A DNA stretch of 64,000 bases from Suipraeoptans intestinalis (GTDB lineage: Bacteria > Bacillota > Clostridia > Lachnospirales > Lachnospiraceae): NCBI RefSeq assembly GCF_009696485.1, contig NZ_VULY01000018.1:1418001-1482000 (forward strand). The letters run 5' to 3'. The stretch's first letter is position 1, and every line of letters starts with the position of its first letter. The position numbers and the translations under genes were made by a program. Below the pieces are notes generated by a model, which saw nothing but the letters and a program-made list of their open reading frames with translations, made no database searches and was not told the DNA's origin. Positions 1 through 8,423 of this stretch are shown here, one piece after another.

Positions 1-593
1 CTGAACTGACCACAGAACAGAAGAATAATATCACTTATGTTTTGAACGGCACAACACAGATACAAAGTTATGTAAAACAGTTGATAGATGTCACAAAATC
101 ATGGAATTGCAGTGATGTTACCTATACAACGGTGAGGTTAGAAGATTTTTTCGCAGATATAAAGGAACAGGCACTCGGACTGGTAGAAATCTATCACCAG
201 AAAATAGATTGGAAGGCGGGACAAAGTGATAAAAAGGTAACGATTGCTTATGATCCAATGTTCCGGGCCGTAATGAATATGATTCAGAATGCAGTGGAGC
301 ATACAAAAGAAAATGGAATCATTTATATTGACGCAAAGGAGCAGGATGGCCGGCTGACATTCATTGTGGAGGATAGCGGATCAGGATTTACAAAAGAAGC
401 ATTATTGCATGGCACAGAGCAGTTTTTTATGGATGACACAAGTAGAAATGGCGAAGCCCATTATGGGATGGGACTATTTTTTGCAAAAACTGTGGCTGAA
501 AAATATGGTGGAGGTATTAAACTTTCAAATTCTGAAAATACAGGTGGGGCGAGGGTAGAAATATTTTTCCTGAGTAGTCAAGAAACAAGCTAA
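1..593 (+). CDS. Sensor histidine kinase, C-terminal part (cut by window start)
   Basis: The reading frame is open from the first bases of the window (frame beginning at base 3) to a TAA at 591-593, so the true start lies upstream. The visible part is the end of a dimerisation region followed by a HATPase_c domain: an N-box with MIQNAVEH, a G1 box DSGSGF, a glycine-rich GMGLFFAK lid region and a terminal GGARVEI strand. It would phosphorylate a partner response regulator not seen here. The likely partner lies upstream. The sensing part is missing, so the signal cannot be guessed. Confidence 0.85.
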   Translation, partial: ELTTEQKNNITYVLNGTTQIQSYVKQLIDVTKSWNCSDVTYTTVRLEDFFADIKEQALGLVEIYHQKIDWKAGQSDKKVTIAYDPMFRAVMNMIQNAVEHTKENGIIYIDAKEQDGRLTFIVEDSGSGFTKEALLHGTEQFFMDDTSRNGEAHYGMGLFFAKTVAEKYGGGIKLSNSENTGGARVEIFFLSSQETS

Positions 594-611
594 ATAGACC
601 GCAATTAAGCT

Positions 612-631
612 ATGTAAAAGAAATTTTACAT
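612..631. repeat. Perfect 8-bp inverted repeat after the kinase gene
   Basis: ATGTAAAA, a 4-base GAAA loop, then TTTTACAT form a perfect hairpin about 20 bases after the kinase stop. There is no U-run, so it is not a standard terminator. It could be a regulator site for the next gene or an RNA stability hairpin. Confidence 0.45.
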
Positions 632-703
632 GCTTTTATCTAATATGTAAAAGCCTTTTGATAGACATTAGAGGAATACTTACAACTCCTTTCAGAGGGA
701 AAG

Positions 704-1450
704 GTGGACGAAGCAAGAAAAGTTCGTTTTTCTACTATTCCAAGTAAATTGATTAAATTTATTTGGCTTGATGAATCTGAAAAAGATGAAAAAAAGTTTC
801 TTTCCTTACAGAGAGAGGAAATATGGTTTGCACAAAAAGATTTATTAAATGACCCGTATGAATATAAGGGAATATTACTTGATAGGAAAAAATTGAGTGA
901 AGCAGGATATTCGCCTGATGTTATCGAGAAGTATCAAATACTATTTGATTTTAGTGATTATGGTATAACGTGCCTTTCCTCAAACAATATGGACTATTTA
1001 CCAATGTGGGCTTATTACACGAATAACCATAAGGGATTTTGTGTGGAATACGAGGTAATAAAAAAGGATTGTATTCACGAAGTATTATATGAACCAGAAA
1101 GAATCAAAGTTGCATCTCTAATTTTGCAAAGTGGAGATGCTATTATTTCTGGACAAGTAGAAAAAGCTAATTTTTATAGCAATTTATTTTTGCAGAACTT
1201 ATTTATTAAGGCTAAATCGTGGGAACACGAAAAAGAATATCGAATAGTTTATCCACTTGATGAGAATAGTAAGGGAATGAATGTGCCAATACATAGATTA
1301 GGAATGAGAACAAGCCGAATTGTTGCGGGCATAAATTGCTCAGAAGATAATAAGAAGAAGTTGAATGAAATTTCAAACTCGTTAGGTTTAGGAAATGTTT
1401 ATACGAGCAGAATCCACCCGGAACAATATACGATAGACTACGTGAGATAA
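704..1450 (+). CDS. DUF2971 family protein
   Basis: The protein of about 248 residues has the layout of DUF2971: an early block with EIWFAQKDLLNDPYEYKG, a middle block TCLSSNNMDYLPMWAYYTNNHKGFCVEYE and a late block KSWEHEKEYRIVYP. These conserved W, H, E and R residues are typical of the family, which is common in phage-defence and mobile regions but has no settled biochemical role. The start is GTG at 704, with a purine-rich AGAGGGAAAG just before it. It stands alone between a kinase tail and a tRNA-binding protein, so context gives no further clue. Family assignment is confident; function is unknown. Confidence 0.75.
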   Translation: MDEARKVRFSTIPSKLIKFIWLDESEKDEKKFLSLQREEIWFAQKDLLNDPYEYKGILLDRKKLSEAGYSPDVIEKYQILFDFSDYGITCLSSNNMDYLPMWAYYTNNHKGFCVEYEVIKKDCIHEVLYEPERIKVASLILQSGDAIISGQVEKANFYSNLFLQNLFIKAKSWEHEKEYRIVYPLDENSKGMNVPIHRLGMRTSRIVAGINCSEDNKKKLNEISNSLGLGNVYTSRIHPEQYTIDYVR

Positions 1451-1550
1451 GGCATTTGCTGCGGATTGACTTAGTATAAGAAATTGGATATAATTAAAAA
1501 TACAACTGAATATGAAATAAAAATGTAAGTTTTCTATTCAAATTACCACC

Positions 1551-1578
1551 TACATCATTTACATCAAATTTTACATCA
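1551..1578 (+). repeat. Triple TACATCA direct repeat
   Basis: Three copies of TACATCA start at 1551, 1560 and 1572, spaced 9 and 12 bases apart. Two more copies in the same orientation lie at 2334-2340 and 2345-2351, and the inverse TGATGTAAA occurs at 1739 and 2259. The copies bracket the tRNA-binding-protein gene. They may be a regulator site or short iterons; no matching regulator can be named. Confidence 0.5.
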
Positions 1579-1706
1579 TTTGCCCGCAAAATGACTCAAA
1601 GTAGAGCAAAAATATGAAGTATGGGGGATAATTGGAATATGGAGAATTTAATAGTATTAACACCAGCTTGGTCGAGTATGAAAGAACCACAAAAAAGGTC
1701 CCGACG

Positions 1707-2177
1707 ATGAAGTCCTTAGATGGTGTAAATAAGAAAAATGATGTAAATAATACAGCTTCTGAAGCACCTGAAAAAAATGTAAAAACTGAGTCTGAAAAGA
1801 TTGATTTCTCTAAGGTAAAGATTGAGCCTTTGTTTGAGGAAATGGTAGACTTTGATACATTCAGCAAGTCAGATTTCCGTGCAGTAAAGGTTAAAGAGTG
1901 TGTTGCAGTACCGAAGTCAAAGAAACTGTTACAGTTTACTCTTGATGACGGAACAGGCACAGACAGAACCATTTTAAGCGGTATTCATAGCTTTTATGAG
2001 CCGGAGGAACTGGTTGGAAAGACTCTTATCGCTATCACAAATCTTCCACCGAGAGCGATGATGGGCATTGACTCTTGCGGTATGCTCCTCAGTGCTATTC
2101 ATGAAGAAGAAGGCGAAGAAAAGCTTCATCTTCTGATGGTAGATGACCACATTCCGGCAGGTGCAAAGCTCTATTAA
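1707..2177 (+). CDS. Stand-alone tRNA-binding (MetRS C-terminal-like) protein
   Basis: After a short lysine/asparagine/glutamate-rich lead, the protein is one OB-fold tRNA-binding domain of the type found at the C-terminus of methionyl-tRNA synthetase and in CsaA/Arc1p. Visible family blocks are FDTFSKSDFRAVKVKEC, SKKLLQFTLDDG, ILSGIHSFYEPEELVGK and NLPPRAMMGIDSCGMLL. The catalytic synthetase is absent, so it can at most bind tRNA or assist. An in-frame TTG at 1632 would add 25 residues with no family likeness, so ATG 1707 is preferred; neither has a strong ribosome site. It may be a detached MetRS tail moved with the surrounding mobile DNA. Confidence 0.7.
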   Translation: MKSLDGVNKKNDVNNTASEAPEKNVKTESEKIDFSKVKIEPLFEEMVDFDTFSKSDFRAVKVKECVAVPKSKKLLQFTLDDGTGTDRTILSGIHSFYEPEELVGKTLIAITNLPPRAMMGIDSCGMLLSAIHEEEGEEKLHLLMVDDHIPAGAKLY

Positions 2178-2192
2178 GATGAGAAACTGAGC

Positions 2193-2230
2193 CTTGCGGC
2201 GGTGTGCGCTTGCGAACACCGACATAAGGC
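2193..2230. other. GC-rich interrupted hairpin after the tRNA-binding gene
   Basis: CCTT, then CGGTGT, loop, ACACCG, then AAGG form a nested imperfect stem in otherwise AT-rich DNA. No U-run follows. The gap 2178-2510 otherwise holds the TACATCA repeats (2334-2351) and the MerR-type promoter. The hairpin might be an RNA element or a mobile-element end; I cannot assign it. Confidence 0.4.
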
Positions 2231-2458
2231 GAAAAACGCACGGAGACGCCAGTCGACGTGATGTAAAGATGTACCGTTTTACCAAATAGACGGGACGTAC
2301 TTCATTTGATAAAAAACTAAAAAAACAGCGATTTACATCAAACTTACATCAATTGATGCAGAAATCGGTGCAAGCAAGAAAAAATCGCATAATTAGTGCA
2401 ATGAGTGGGCAGTCCTGAAATCGGGATTGCCCATTTTTAGAAGAAAGACGAAAAACTC

Positions 2459-2489
2459 TTGACCTGCACGCAGCGTATACGCTTATACT
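2459..2489 (+). promoter_or_regulatory. MerR-type promoter with 19-bp spacer and palindrome
   Basis: The -35 TTGACC (2459-2464) and -10 TATACT (2484-2489) are separated by 19 bp, the over-long spacing that MerR-family activators correct by distorting DNA. The spacer holds a perfect 12-bp palindrome AGCGTATACGCT (2472-2483). It sits directly upstream of a merR-type gene, implying self-regulation. Confidence 0.75.
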
Positions 2490-2519
2490 ATCAACATAAA
2501 TCATAAGGAGGTGCATCTG

Positions 2520-3404
2520 ATGTTATTAAATGAAATCATAAATGAGGTTGGAATGACAAAGCGTGCAGTTAAGTATTATGAAGAAAAAGGATTGCTGTCA
2601 GTGGATAAAGATAACAATGGTTATCGTAACTATACTGCACAAGATGTTGAAACTTTAAAAAAGATTTCAGTATATAGAAAACTCGGTATTAGTATTAAAG
2701 ACATACAGAGCCTTTTGGAAACTGGCGACAAAAGTATTCTTCTTCGTATTTATCAAGAAAAAGTGCAGGAAAAAGTTTTAAAAGACTCAGAACTTGAAGC
2801 TTTGAAGCAATTTATAGATGATGGTGACGCAGACAAAGCAAATGAGGCACTTGATTATCAAACCGTTGAAAATGCAATTGAGTCTTTGCTACCGGGAAAA
2901 GAATGGGGAGATTATTTTAAAAGTCATTTCAAACCATTTCTTAATGTAAGGTTGAAGACTCTGGAACAGAAGCAGGCACTACAGAATATATTAGAATATT
3001 GCGATGAAACGACATTGAAAGTTCCTTTTATTATGGGAATAGGTGCGAAGATGATAGGTGGGATTGCACAAGAAACCAGAACCGCAGATGAGATGATAGC
3101 CTATTATCGTGATATGAGTGAAAGTGAATATGAAAGACTAAAAGAAAAAGTATGGAAAGGTGCTAAAATGAAAAACGGTATAATGAAATACCATCCAGTA
3201 TTTATTGCACAGAGAAAAATGCAGAAAGAGTTACAAAATAAAGGATATAACGATATATTCATTCCTAATTTAATGGTTCTGTCTCCAACGTATGCAGAAT
3301 ATAAGAAAGCGTTAGATAATGTGAACGATAGAATGTGTAGAGAACTTGGACTGTATTATGATAGCAATTATAACTTAGTTATTAAAAAAGATAATTCTAA
3401 GTAA
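2520..3404 (+). CDS. MerR family transcriptional regulator
   Basis: Residues 1-70 are a MerR winged-helix domain: MTKRAVKYYEEKGLL, then NGYRNYTAQDVETLKKISVYRKLGIS, followed by the coiled-coil dimer helix. The roughly 190-residue C-terminal part is helical and of unknown ligand. ATG 2520 is chosen over the in-frame GTG 2511 because AAGGAGG (2505-2511) lies 8 bases before it. It is homologous in layout to the second MerR gene at 14334. The promoter in front has the 19-bp spacer of MerR targets, so it probably controls itself. No target transporter follows; the gene ends at a terminator. Confidence 0.85.
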   Translation: MLLNEIINEVGMTKRAVKYYEEKGLLSVDKDNNGYRNYTAQDVETLKKISVYRKLGISIKDIQSLLETGDKSILLRIYQEKVQEKVLKDSELEALKQFIDDGDADKANEALDYQTVENAIESLLPGKEWGDYFKSHFKPFLNVRLKTLEQKQALQNILEYCDETTLKVPFIMGIGAKMIGGIAQETRTADEMIAYYRDMSESEYERLKEKVWKGAKMKNGIMKYHPVFIAQRKMQKELQNKGYNDIFIPNLMVLSPTYAEYKKALDNVNDRMCRELGLYYDSNYNLVIKKDNSK

Positions 3405-3415
3405 AAGTTAAACTA

Positions 3416-3457
3416 CCCTTTGGGAGAGGAGAAATCCTTTTCTCAAAGGGCTTTTTC
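3416..3457 (+). terminator. Terminator after merR-type gene
   Basis: CCCTTTG pairs with CAAAGGG (3444-3450) around an internal purine/pyrimidine stem, followed by a T-rich tract CTTTTTCT. It closes the MerR transcript. Confidence 0.8.
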
Positions 3458-3531
3458 TATTTATACGGATATTCGCAAACTACAAGATAAAGCCAAAACT
3501 TCATATACTCTAAGCACAAGGAGGTTGAGGT

Positions 3532-4101
3532 TTGGCTATGAATAACAGTTTAGCAGAAGTACACCCGGAGCTTGTTTCGGAGTGGTCAGAGAAGAATTTA
3601 CTGCTTACACCTGATGGCATTACTTTCGGTTCAAATAAAAAAGTATGGTGGAGAGGTGCTTGCGGTCACGAATGGCAGACAAGCGTTAAGGCTCGTTCTA
3701 ATGGAGAGAAATGCCCGATATGTTCCGGTGCGAGAGTGATTGCAGGTATTAACGATTTGGCGACATTAGAGCCATTACTGGTAAAGCAGTGGTCGAAAAA
3801 GAATAAGATAAAACCGACAGAGGTTTCTATTGGTTCTCATAAGAAAGTGATTTGGAGATGTGAGAAAGGACACGAGTGGGAAGCTGCTGTTAAGAGCAGG
3901 ACAATAAATAAAACTGGTTGCCCGTATTGCTCCCATAATAAAGTGTTGGCAGGATTTAATGACTTTGCAACACTTCTGCCGGATATGGCAGCCGAGTGGT
4001 CGGACAGAAATTATCCATTACTTCCAACTCAGGTTACGGTCTTTGCCAATCGTAAGGCTTGGTGGAAATGTAAGGATTCAGCAACTCAAGGCAGTCGATG
4101 A
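3532..4101 (+). pseudogene. Zinc-ribbon repeat protein (DUF4379 type), 3' end lost
   Basis: Two complete treble-clef zinc repeats are visible: CGHEW...CPICSG and CEKGHEW...CPYCSH, each preceded by a WSEKN/PEVS-like lead. The third repeat starts (EWSDRNYPLLPTQVT...WWKCK) but runs at about base 4074 into unrelated sequence and stops 9 codons later. Family members carry several such repeats followed by further domains, so this copy is truncated. The start is TTG 3532 (7 bases after AAGGAGG at 3518-3524) or ATG 3538. The junction leads straight into a serine-recombinase tail in another frame, a sign of a deletion or insertion scar. Confidence 0.7.
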
Positions 4102-4294
4102 TCCTGAGGCAGTGAAGCTGAAGGATTGCATGGATAAGTACTCTGGTGAAGCTGAAATGACAAATGAAATGGTAAGGGCGTTTATTGATAAGGTTTTAAT
4201 ACATGAGCCTGACAAGATTGAGATTCGCTGGAATTTCTCAGAAGAATTGATGAGAGTGTTGCAGGAAGACAATAAAGAAAACTACAAAATATGA
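4076..4294 (+). pseudogene. Serine recombinase C-terminal remnant
   Basis: In the frame starting at 4076 the sequence reads DDPEAVKLKDCMDKYSGE, then NEMVRAFIDKVLIHEP and IEIRWNFSEEL, matching the C-terminal DUF4368-like end of large serine recombinases of Firmicutes mobile elements. The catalytic N-terminal domain and zinc-ribbon are gone and there is no start site. It overlaps the broken zinc-ribbon gene in another frame. It marks the end of a former integrative element. Confidence 0.6.
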
Positions 4295-4331
4295 CGATAT
4301 ATCCATAGAAGAAATGATACAGGAGGCTTCT

Positions 4332-4766
4332 ATGGATATTTTTGTTGTAACTGAAACGGAAGAGAAAAGAAAAGTAATTGAAAAATTGGATCATGTTTTT
4401 CCAAGAGGATTGGTTAGAAGGGATAATTACGAGGAAATCTTTGGTAAAATAGATAACTACGCCATCTTTATTGGAGCATACGAAAATGATGAACCTGTTG
4501 GCTATGCGGCTATTTATGCAAATGATATGGAAGGTAAAATCGCCTTTATTACGATGATAGGCGTTTTAGAGAACATGCAAGGAAAACATGTAGGTAGCAC
4601 CTTGATGAAAAGGTGTGTTGAGGAATCCCAAAAATGCGGGATGAACGCGATTAGACTTGAAGTACTTAATACAAATACTAAAGCAATTGATTTTTATCAT
4701 CATTCCGGCTTTGAATTTGAAAAGAAGTGCTCAGATGACAGCAATCACTTGATAAAGAGATTTTAA
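4332..4766 (+). CDS. GNAT family N-acetyltransferase
   Basis: The protein of about 144 residues has a GNAT fold: PVGYAAIYAND strand, FITMIGVLENMQGKHVGSTLM (acetyl-CoA-binding Q/R-x-x-G-x-G/A-like loop, here QGKHVG), and AIRLEVLNTNTKAIDFYHHSGFEFE at the end. ATG 4332 is preferred over 4314 because AGGAGG (4321-4326) lies 5 bases upstream. The acceptor substrate is unknown. The gene stands alone, closed by a hairpin at 4797. Confidence 0.85.
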   Translation: MDIFVVTETEEKRKVIEKLDHVFPRGLVRRDNYEEIFGKIDNYAIFIGAYENDEPVGYAAIYANDMEGKIAFITMIGVLENMQGKHVGSTLMKRCVEESQKCGMNAIRLEVLNTNTKAIDFYHHSGFEFEKKCSDDSNHLIKRF

Positions 4767-4796
4767 TCTGAGAACGTAATATAAAAGAGATATTTC

Positions 4797-4830
4797 AACC
4801 GGTGGGGTGATGCCTTGCCGGTTTATTTTT
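4797..4830 (+). terminator. Terminator after GNAT gene
   Basis: AACCGG (4797-4802) pairs with CCGGTT (4818-4823), followed by TATTTTTA. It would end the GNAT transcript. Confidence 0.65.
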
Positions 4831-4987
4831 ATGGAAGAATCCATGAAATTGTGATAGAATATATTTTGGGTTTTTGTACACTTTTGACATATTTAGAAAA
4901 AACTCTTGCAACGAGTCCGTATTTATGGACAGCGGTTTTGCTACACTGATAATGTCAAAGTAGATGAACCAACAGGAGAGGTTTGAA

Positions 4988-6346
4988 ATGTCAAAGGAAA
5001 GAGAAAAAGTTACGTGCAAAACTGAATTAGAGTTTATTACAGAAGTGGCAGAGGATTGTGTTGCTAATCTTAAGGATAAAGATAGGGAGTATCTCATTAA
5101 AAATCCTTATGCGATAGATTACCATTTCTCATATTGCTTGTATATTAGAAATCATTATATACACAATAGGGATTTTTCTGAGGTGAATTTCTGGGCTGAA
5201 CCGGATCACTTATCATCTGAAATTATTAGAACGGTATTTGCAAAGCTGATTCCGGAGTATGATTATGACAACGCTTTTGTTGAGCACTTATTCGATGATA
5301 AGAGATTCATCCAATTGCGTCAGGAGTATAAGAATATTTATGATGAGTATCCAGCAGCTTTGGTGGAAGAATATAAAGCGCAGATCAGTTTAGAACCTGT
5401 AACACCTTTATCAGAGTTACGTTCTGCGGAAGAAATTGATATTGATAAAGAACTTGAAATCCATAAAAGAAACCATGAAAAGAATCGTGAGTTGGCCGAA
5501 AAACTTCTAAGAGTTTTAGCAGAGAAGGTGTGGAGAATAGATAATCTTAAAAGCATTGCTGAAGAGAGTGGGATTGATTTTGACAACTTAACTCCTAAAA
5601 TCGAAGAGCTACAAAAGATTCTTTTTGAGGATAGAGAGTTTATCCCTATTGAAGTATGCTTGTTGCCTTATAAAAAGGCTATAGGACAGAAGCGTTATAT
5701 TGAGTACAGAAGAAGATTAAGTAAATTATTAGATGAACATCCGAGATTGATGGAAAAACTGGATCTTTCGTATTTCAATGACCGAGTTTTGGCTAAGGTT
5801 GTATTGAAGTATAGATGGCCACTGGGATTACTTCCTCAATATCAGGATGACGAAGTTATGGTCAAATACAGTCTATCTCATAGCGGAGAGGCGATAGAAC
5901 ACGCATCAAAAAGATTTCAGACAGACCGTGAATGGGTGAAGTTTGCTATTGAGCATTCTGCAGATGGAACCATCATGTATCTGGATTGTATGAAGCCTTA
6001 TCGTAAAGATAAAGAACTTGTTTATCTGGCATGTAAGGTGGCACGATGGAACTTTGTTTATGTTGATAAATCGTATAGAGATGATTTTGAATTAGCAAAA
6101 CTTTGTATGGAACAGATTGGAGATCCAAATACAATTTATGACTATATGAGTGCAAGACTGCGAGGAAATAAAGAGTTGGCAATGCTAGATTTGCAAGAGG
6201 ATTTTCCGCATACAGAGTACTATTCATCTAAACTTAAAAATGATGATGAAATAGCAGCTGAACTGTATAGACTTCACGGAGCTGACTCCTGGGCTTGGTA
6301 TCACATGAGCAAGCGTTTGAAAAAGAAATATCAGATTGAAAATTAG
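4988..6346 (+). CDS. Unknown large protein, DUF6794-like N-terminus and DUF4116-like repeats
   Basis: The N-terminal part (about 20-110) has the pattern IKNPYAIDYHFSYCLYIRNHYIH...DFSEVNFWAEPDHLSSEIIR, which resembles DUF6794 proteins. A charged helical middle follows. From about residue 290 come short repeats such as YSLSHSGEAIEHASKRFQTDREWVKFAIE, like the DUF4116 repeat. No catalytic motif is visible. ATG 4988 is chosen over the in-frame 4964 because AGGAGAGG lies 6-13 bases before it. It leads a run of plus-strand unknown genes (6381, 6862, 7573) that look co-transcribed. Function unknown. Confidence 0.7.
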   Translation: MSKEREKVTCKTELEFITEVAEDCVANLKDKDREYLIKNPYAIDYHFSYCLYIRNHYIHNRDFSEVNFWAEPDHLSSEIIRTVFAKLIPEYDYDNAFVEHLFDDKRFIQLRQEYKNIYDEYPAALVEEYKAQISLEPVTPLSELRSAEEIDIDKELEIHKRNHEKNRELAEKLLRVLAEKVWRIDNLKSIAEESGIDFDNLTPKIEELQKILFEDREFIPIEVCLLPYKKAIGQKRYIEYRRRLSKLLDEHPRLMEKLDLSYFNDRVLAKVVLKYRWPLGLLPQYQDDEVMVKYSLSHSGEAIEHASKRFQTDREWVKFAIEHSADGTIMYLDCMKPYRKDKELVYLACKVARWNFVYVDKSYRDDFELAKLCMEQIGDPNTIYDYMSARLRGNKELAMLDLQEDFPHTEYYSSKLKNDDEIAAELYRLHGADSWAWYHMSKRLKKKYQIEN

Positions 6347-6380
6347 TGCTACAGATCAGACTAAAGAGGCGAGATCTATT

Positions 6381-6836
6381 ATGGGATATGGAATAGAAGT
6401 AAAATGTAAAAAGTGCAAATTCAAGCAAATGTATCGTCTTGGAGTAGGAATGATGTTTCCAAGAGTTTATCAGAGAATAGTTGAGGCGGTACGCAATGGT
6501 GAATATGGTGAAGAATGGAAAAAGTTCTTTGAGGAAAACACCAGTGCTGCCATTATGGCTGAGCAGAGATTATATCAGTGTTCTTCTTGTAATCATTTGG
6601 AACAAGATTACGACCTATCGTTGTATTGTAATAAAAATGGAACACCTCCAGAACATGATTACTGGCCACATTGGTGCGACTTTGATCATGAATATGAGTT
6701 TATTAAAAGTTATATTCATAAATGTCCAAAATGTTCCTCGAGAATGCATAAGGTTAAGGATTTTGAGAATGCAAAGCTTCCATGTCCGAAGTGTGGAAGT
6801 GATTTAAAAATAGATGATGGAATATGCTGGGATTAG
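6381..6836 (+). CDS. Zinc-ribbon protein of unknown function
   Basis: Three Cys pairs are visible: CKKCKFKQ at the N-terminus, CSSCNH in the middle, and a C-terminal ribbon CPKCSSRM...CPKCGSDL. The middle carries histidine/aspartate-rich HDYWPHWCDFDHEYEF. These can bind two or more zinc ions. ATG 6381 has GAGGCGAG before it; ATG 6336 would overlap the upstream gene and add unrelated residues. It follows the 4988 gene by 34 bases and precedes the 6862 gene by 25, so one transcript is likely. No known domain name fits. Confidence 0.65.
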   Translation: MGYGIEVKCKKCKFKQMYRLGVGMMFPRVYQRIVEAVRNGEYGEEWKKFFEENTSAAIMAEQRLYQCSSCNHLEQDYDLSLYCNKNGTPPEHDYWPHWCDFDHEYEFIKSYIHKCPKCSSRMHKVKDFENAKLPCPKCGSDLKIDDGICWD

Positions 6837-6861
6837 TTTATTCAGACTTGGTAGGTGAATT

Positions 6862-7539
6862 ATGGGAGAATACTATAATTGGGTAAATGTCGATAAAAAG
6901 GAATATATATGCCCAGCAGACTTTGATTACGGAAATAAATTACATGAATCGATGCACAAGGATAGTACACCATTGTTTGCACTTCACAGCTTGTTAATGG
7001 ATTCATGGAAAGGTGATCGCATTCTTTGGTTTGGGGATGAGTGCTCTGTACCAGAACAATCATCAAATAATGTTATTCAACTTCTCTATAATCATTCAGC
7101 AGCATTTGGGTATCCAGGAGATGCTTTTGACACGATTTGTGAGTCATATAGGAATGTATCGTGCTTTTTCAAAGAGGCAGAGAAGGATGTCCGTGAGGAG
7201 ATTGGATATTATCTTGATGAATATAGGGAAACGGGTAGACTTGAGCCTTTCAATGAATATGGAATTGATTTAGATAATCCTTTTGATGGTTTATTCTTTA
7301 TGACTGGTAAGAGGCGAAAATATACTGTGAATCATACGAAAAAGATTTATTATTCGCTTGATGAAACGGATATTCTTTTTCAGGATCATACAAAGAATGA
7401 CTTTTCTGATCCATTACCTCTTTTACTGGGGTATGGCAGGATTAAAGAACCTGGCGAATGGATTGGAGATATAATAGGTGTTTCAGATCAGAGACCAGAA
7501 GGATATTCGCTTATTAAAGAAATATATGTGGATTGGTAG
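6862..7539 (+). CDS. Conserved hypothetical protein
   Basis: A 225-residue acidic, soluble protein rich in aromatic residues (MGEYYNWVNVDKKEYICPADFDYG; DAFDTICESYRNVS; GYGRIKEPGEWIGDIIGV). No signal peptide, membrane segment or catalytic motif is visible. GGTGA stands a few bases before ATG 6862. It is the third gene of the unknown run starting at 4988. I recognise it only as a Lachnospiraceae-type hypothetical of the kind seen near immunity-like genes; no function is claimed. Confidence 0.65.
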   Translation: MGEYYNWVNVDKKEYICPADFDYGNKLHESMHKDSTPLFALHSLLMDSWKGDRILWFGDECSVPEQSSNNVIQLLYNHSAAFGYPGDAFDTICESYRNVSCFFKEAEKDVREEIGYYLDEYRETGRLEPFNEYGIDLDNPFDGLFFMTGKRRKYTVNHTKKIYYSLDETDILFQDHTKNDFSDPLPLLLGYGRIKEPGEWIGDIIGVSDQRPEGYSLIKEIYVDW

Positions 7540-7572
7540 TGTGAAAACCTGCCATTTCTGCCATTAAAAATT

Positions 7573-8082
7573 ATGGCAGAAAAATCTTTCCGCCCTTGCT
7601 TGACACATGCTGATGAAGTTCATGAAGGATTAGAGTATTACAATCTTGCGATTTCATCGGGATATGATTCTGATGAAATGATGTTCTTTATGGGTATGGC
7701 ATATGAACATCTCAATGATGACCATATGGCTTTCAGATATTTCCAGAAGGCTTGTACTAAAAATCCTTCCAGACCCGATTTTGCAATTAAAAAGATCCAT
7801 GTAATGCTTCGCTTAAATATGATGGAAGAAGCTACAGTTGCAGTTGATGAGTTGATTGCTACTTCGCCGGAGCTTTACGATGGATACCATTTAAAAACTC
7901 ATCTTTTGATACATAAGGGCGAGGCTGAGGAAGCTCTTTCCTTCGCAAAAGAGGCTACTGAAAGATTTCCTGAAGATGCAGATTTGATGGTTGATTATGC
8001 TCGATGCATTGCAATAAACAAAAAACTTGAAGAGGCACTGCAGGTTATCGCTCAGGCAAGAATTGTTGGAGTTTACCCATAG
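7573..8082 (+). pseudogene. TPR protein fragment
   Basis: The frame shows tetratricopeptide repeats: MMFFMGMAYEHLNDDHMAFRYFQKACTKNPS, then AEEALSFAKEATERFPEDADLMVDYARC, then KKLEEALQVIAQAR. Both ends look cut. ATG 7573 has no ribosome site and follows an odd lead. After QAR the frame stops in five codons, while another frame continues PIDDYYAILQNQGI and stops at about 8121. TPR proteins are usually much longer. It is probably a decayed scaffold gene left by deletions. Confidence 0.55.
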
Positions 8083-8145
8083 ATGATTACTATGCAATTC
8101 TTCAAAATCAAGGAATATAGAAAAACAGGAGAATTAACATAATCA

Positions 8146-8316
8146 ATGGTACGGTTGATTTTAGAAGAAGAAAAACTAAAAGACCGAAAGCTTGTGGTAA
8201 AAGCTGATAAGTTCAAAGAACATTTTAGTGGATACTCTATTGAAGAAGCTGAATTTATTATTGGTGAAGTGTTAGATGAATGGAAGAAAAGAAAATCAAG
8301 TATTACTTTCAAATGA
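8146..8316 (+). CDS. Small 56-aa protein, unknown
   Basis: ATG 8146 opens 56 codons: a charged, helical protein with AEFIIGEVLDEWKKRK near the end. CAGGAGA lies about 13 bases upstream, which is long. A 24-codon frame at 8312-8386 overlaps its stop by ATGA-type coupling and may be a frameshifted continuation. It is rich in Lys/Glu and has no membrane segment. It may be a fragment of a larger gene. The stretch from here to 8423 shows nothing else. Confidence 0.4.
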   Translation: MVRLILEEEKLKDRKLVVKADKFKEHFSGYSIEEAEFIIGEVLDEWKKRKSSITFK

Positions 8317-8423
8317 AGTGTCTAAAAGCTGAGTGGTATGATAAAGAATTTGTGAAATATACGAAACTTATTGACAAATTTCCATAAAATAGTAAATTAG
8401 AATTTACCATTAGGAGGTCTGTC

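Noticed and set aside
612-631. Hairpin as a terminator
   Set aside because: Stem is only A/T-rich and no T-run follows.
8312-8386. 24-codon frame overlapping the stop at 8316
   Set aside because: Too short to support alone; mentioned with the 8146 gene as a possible frameshifted continuation.
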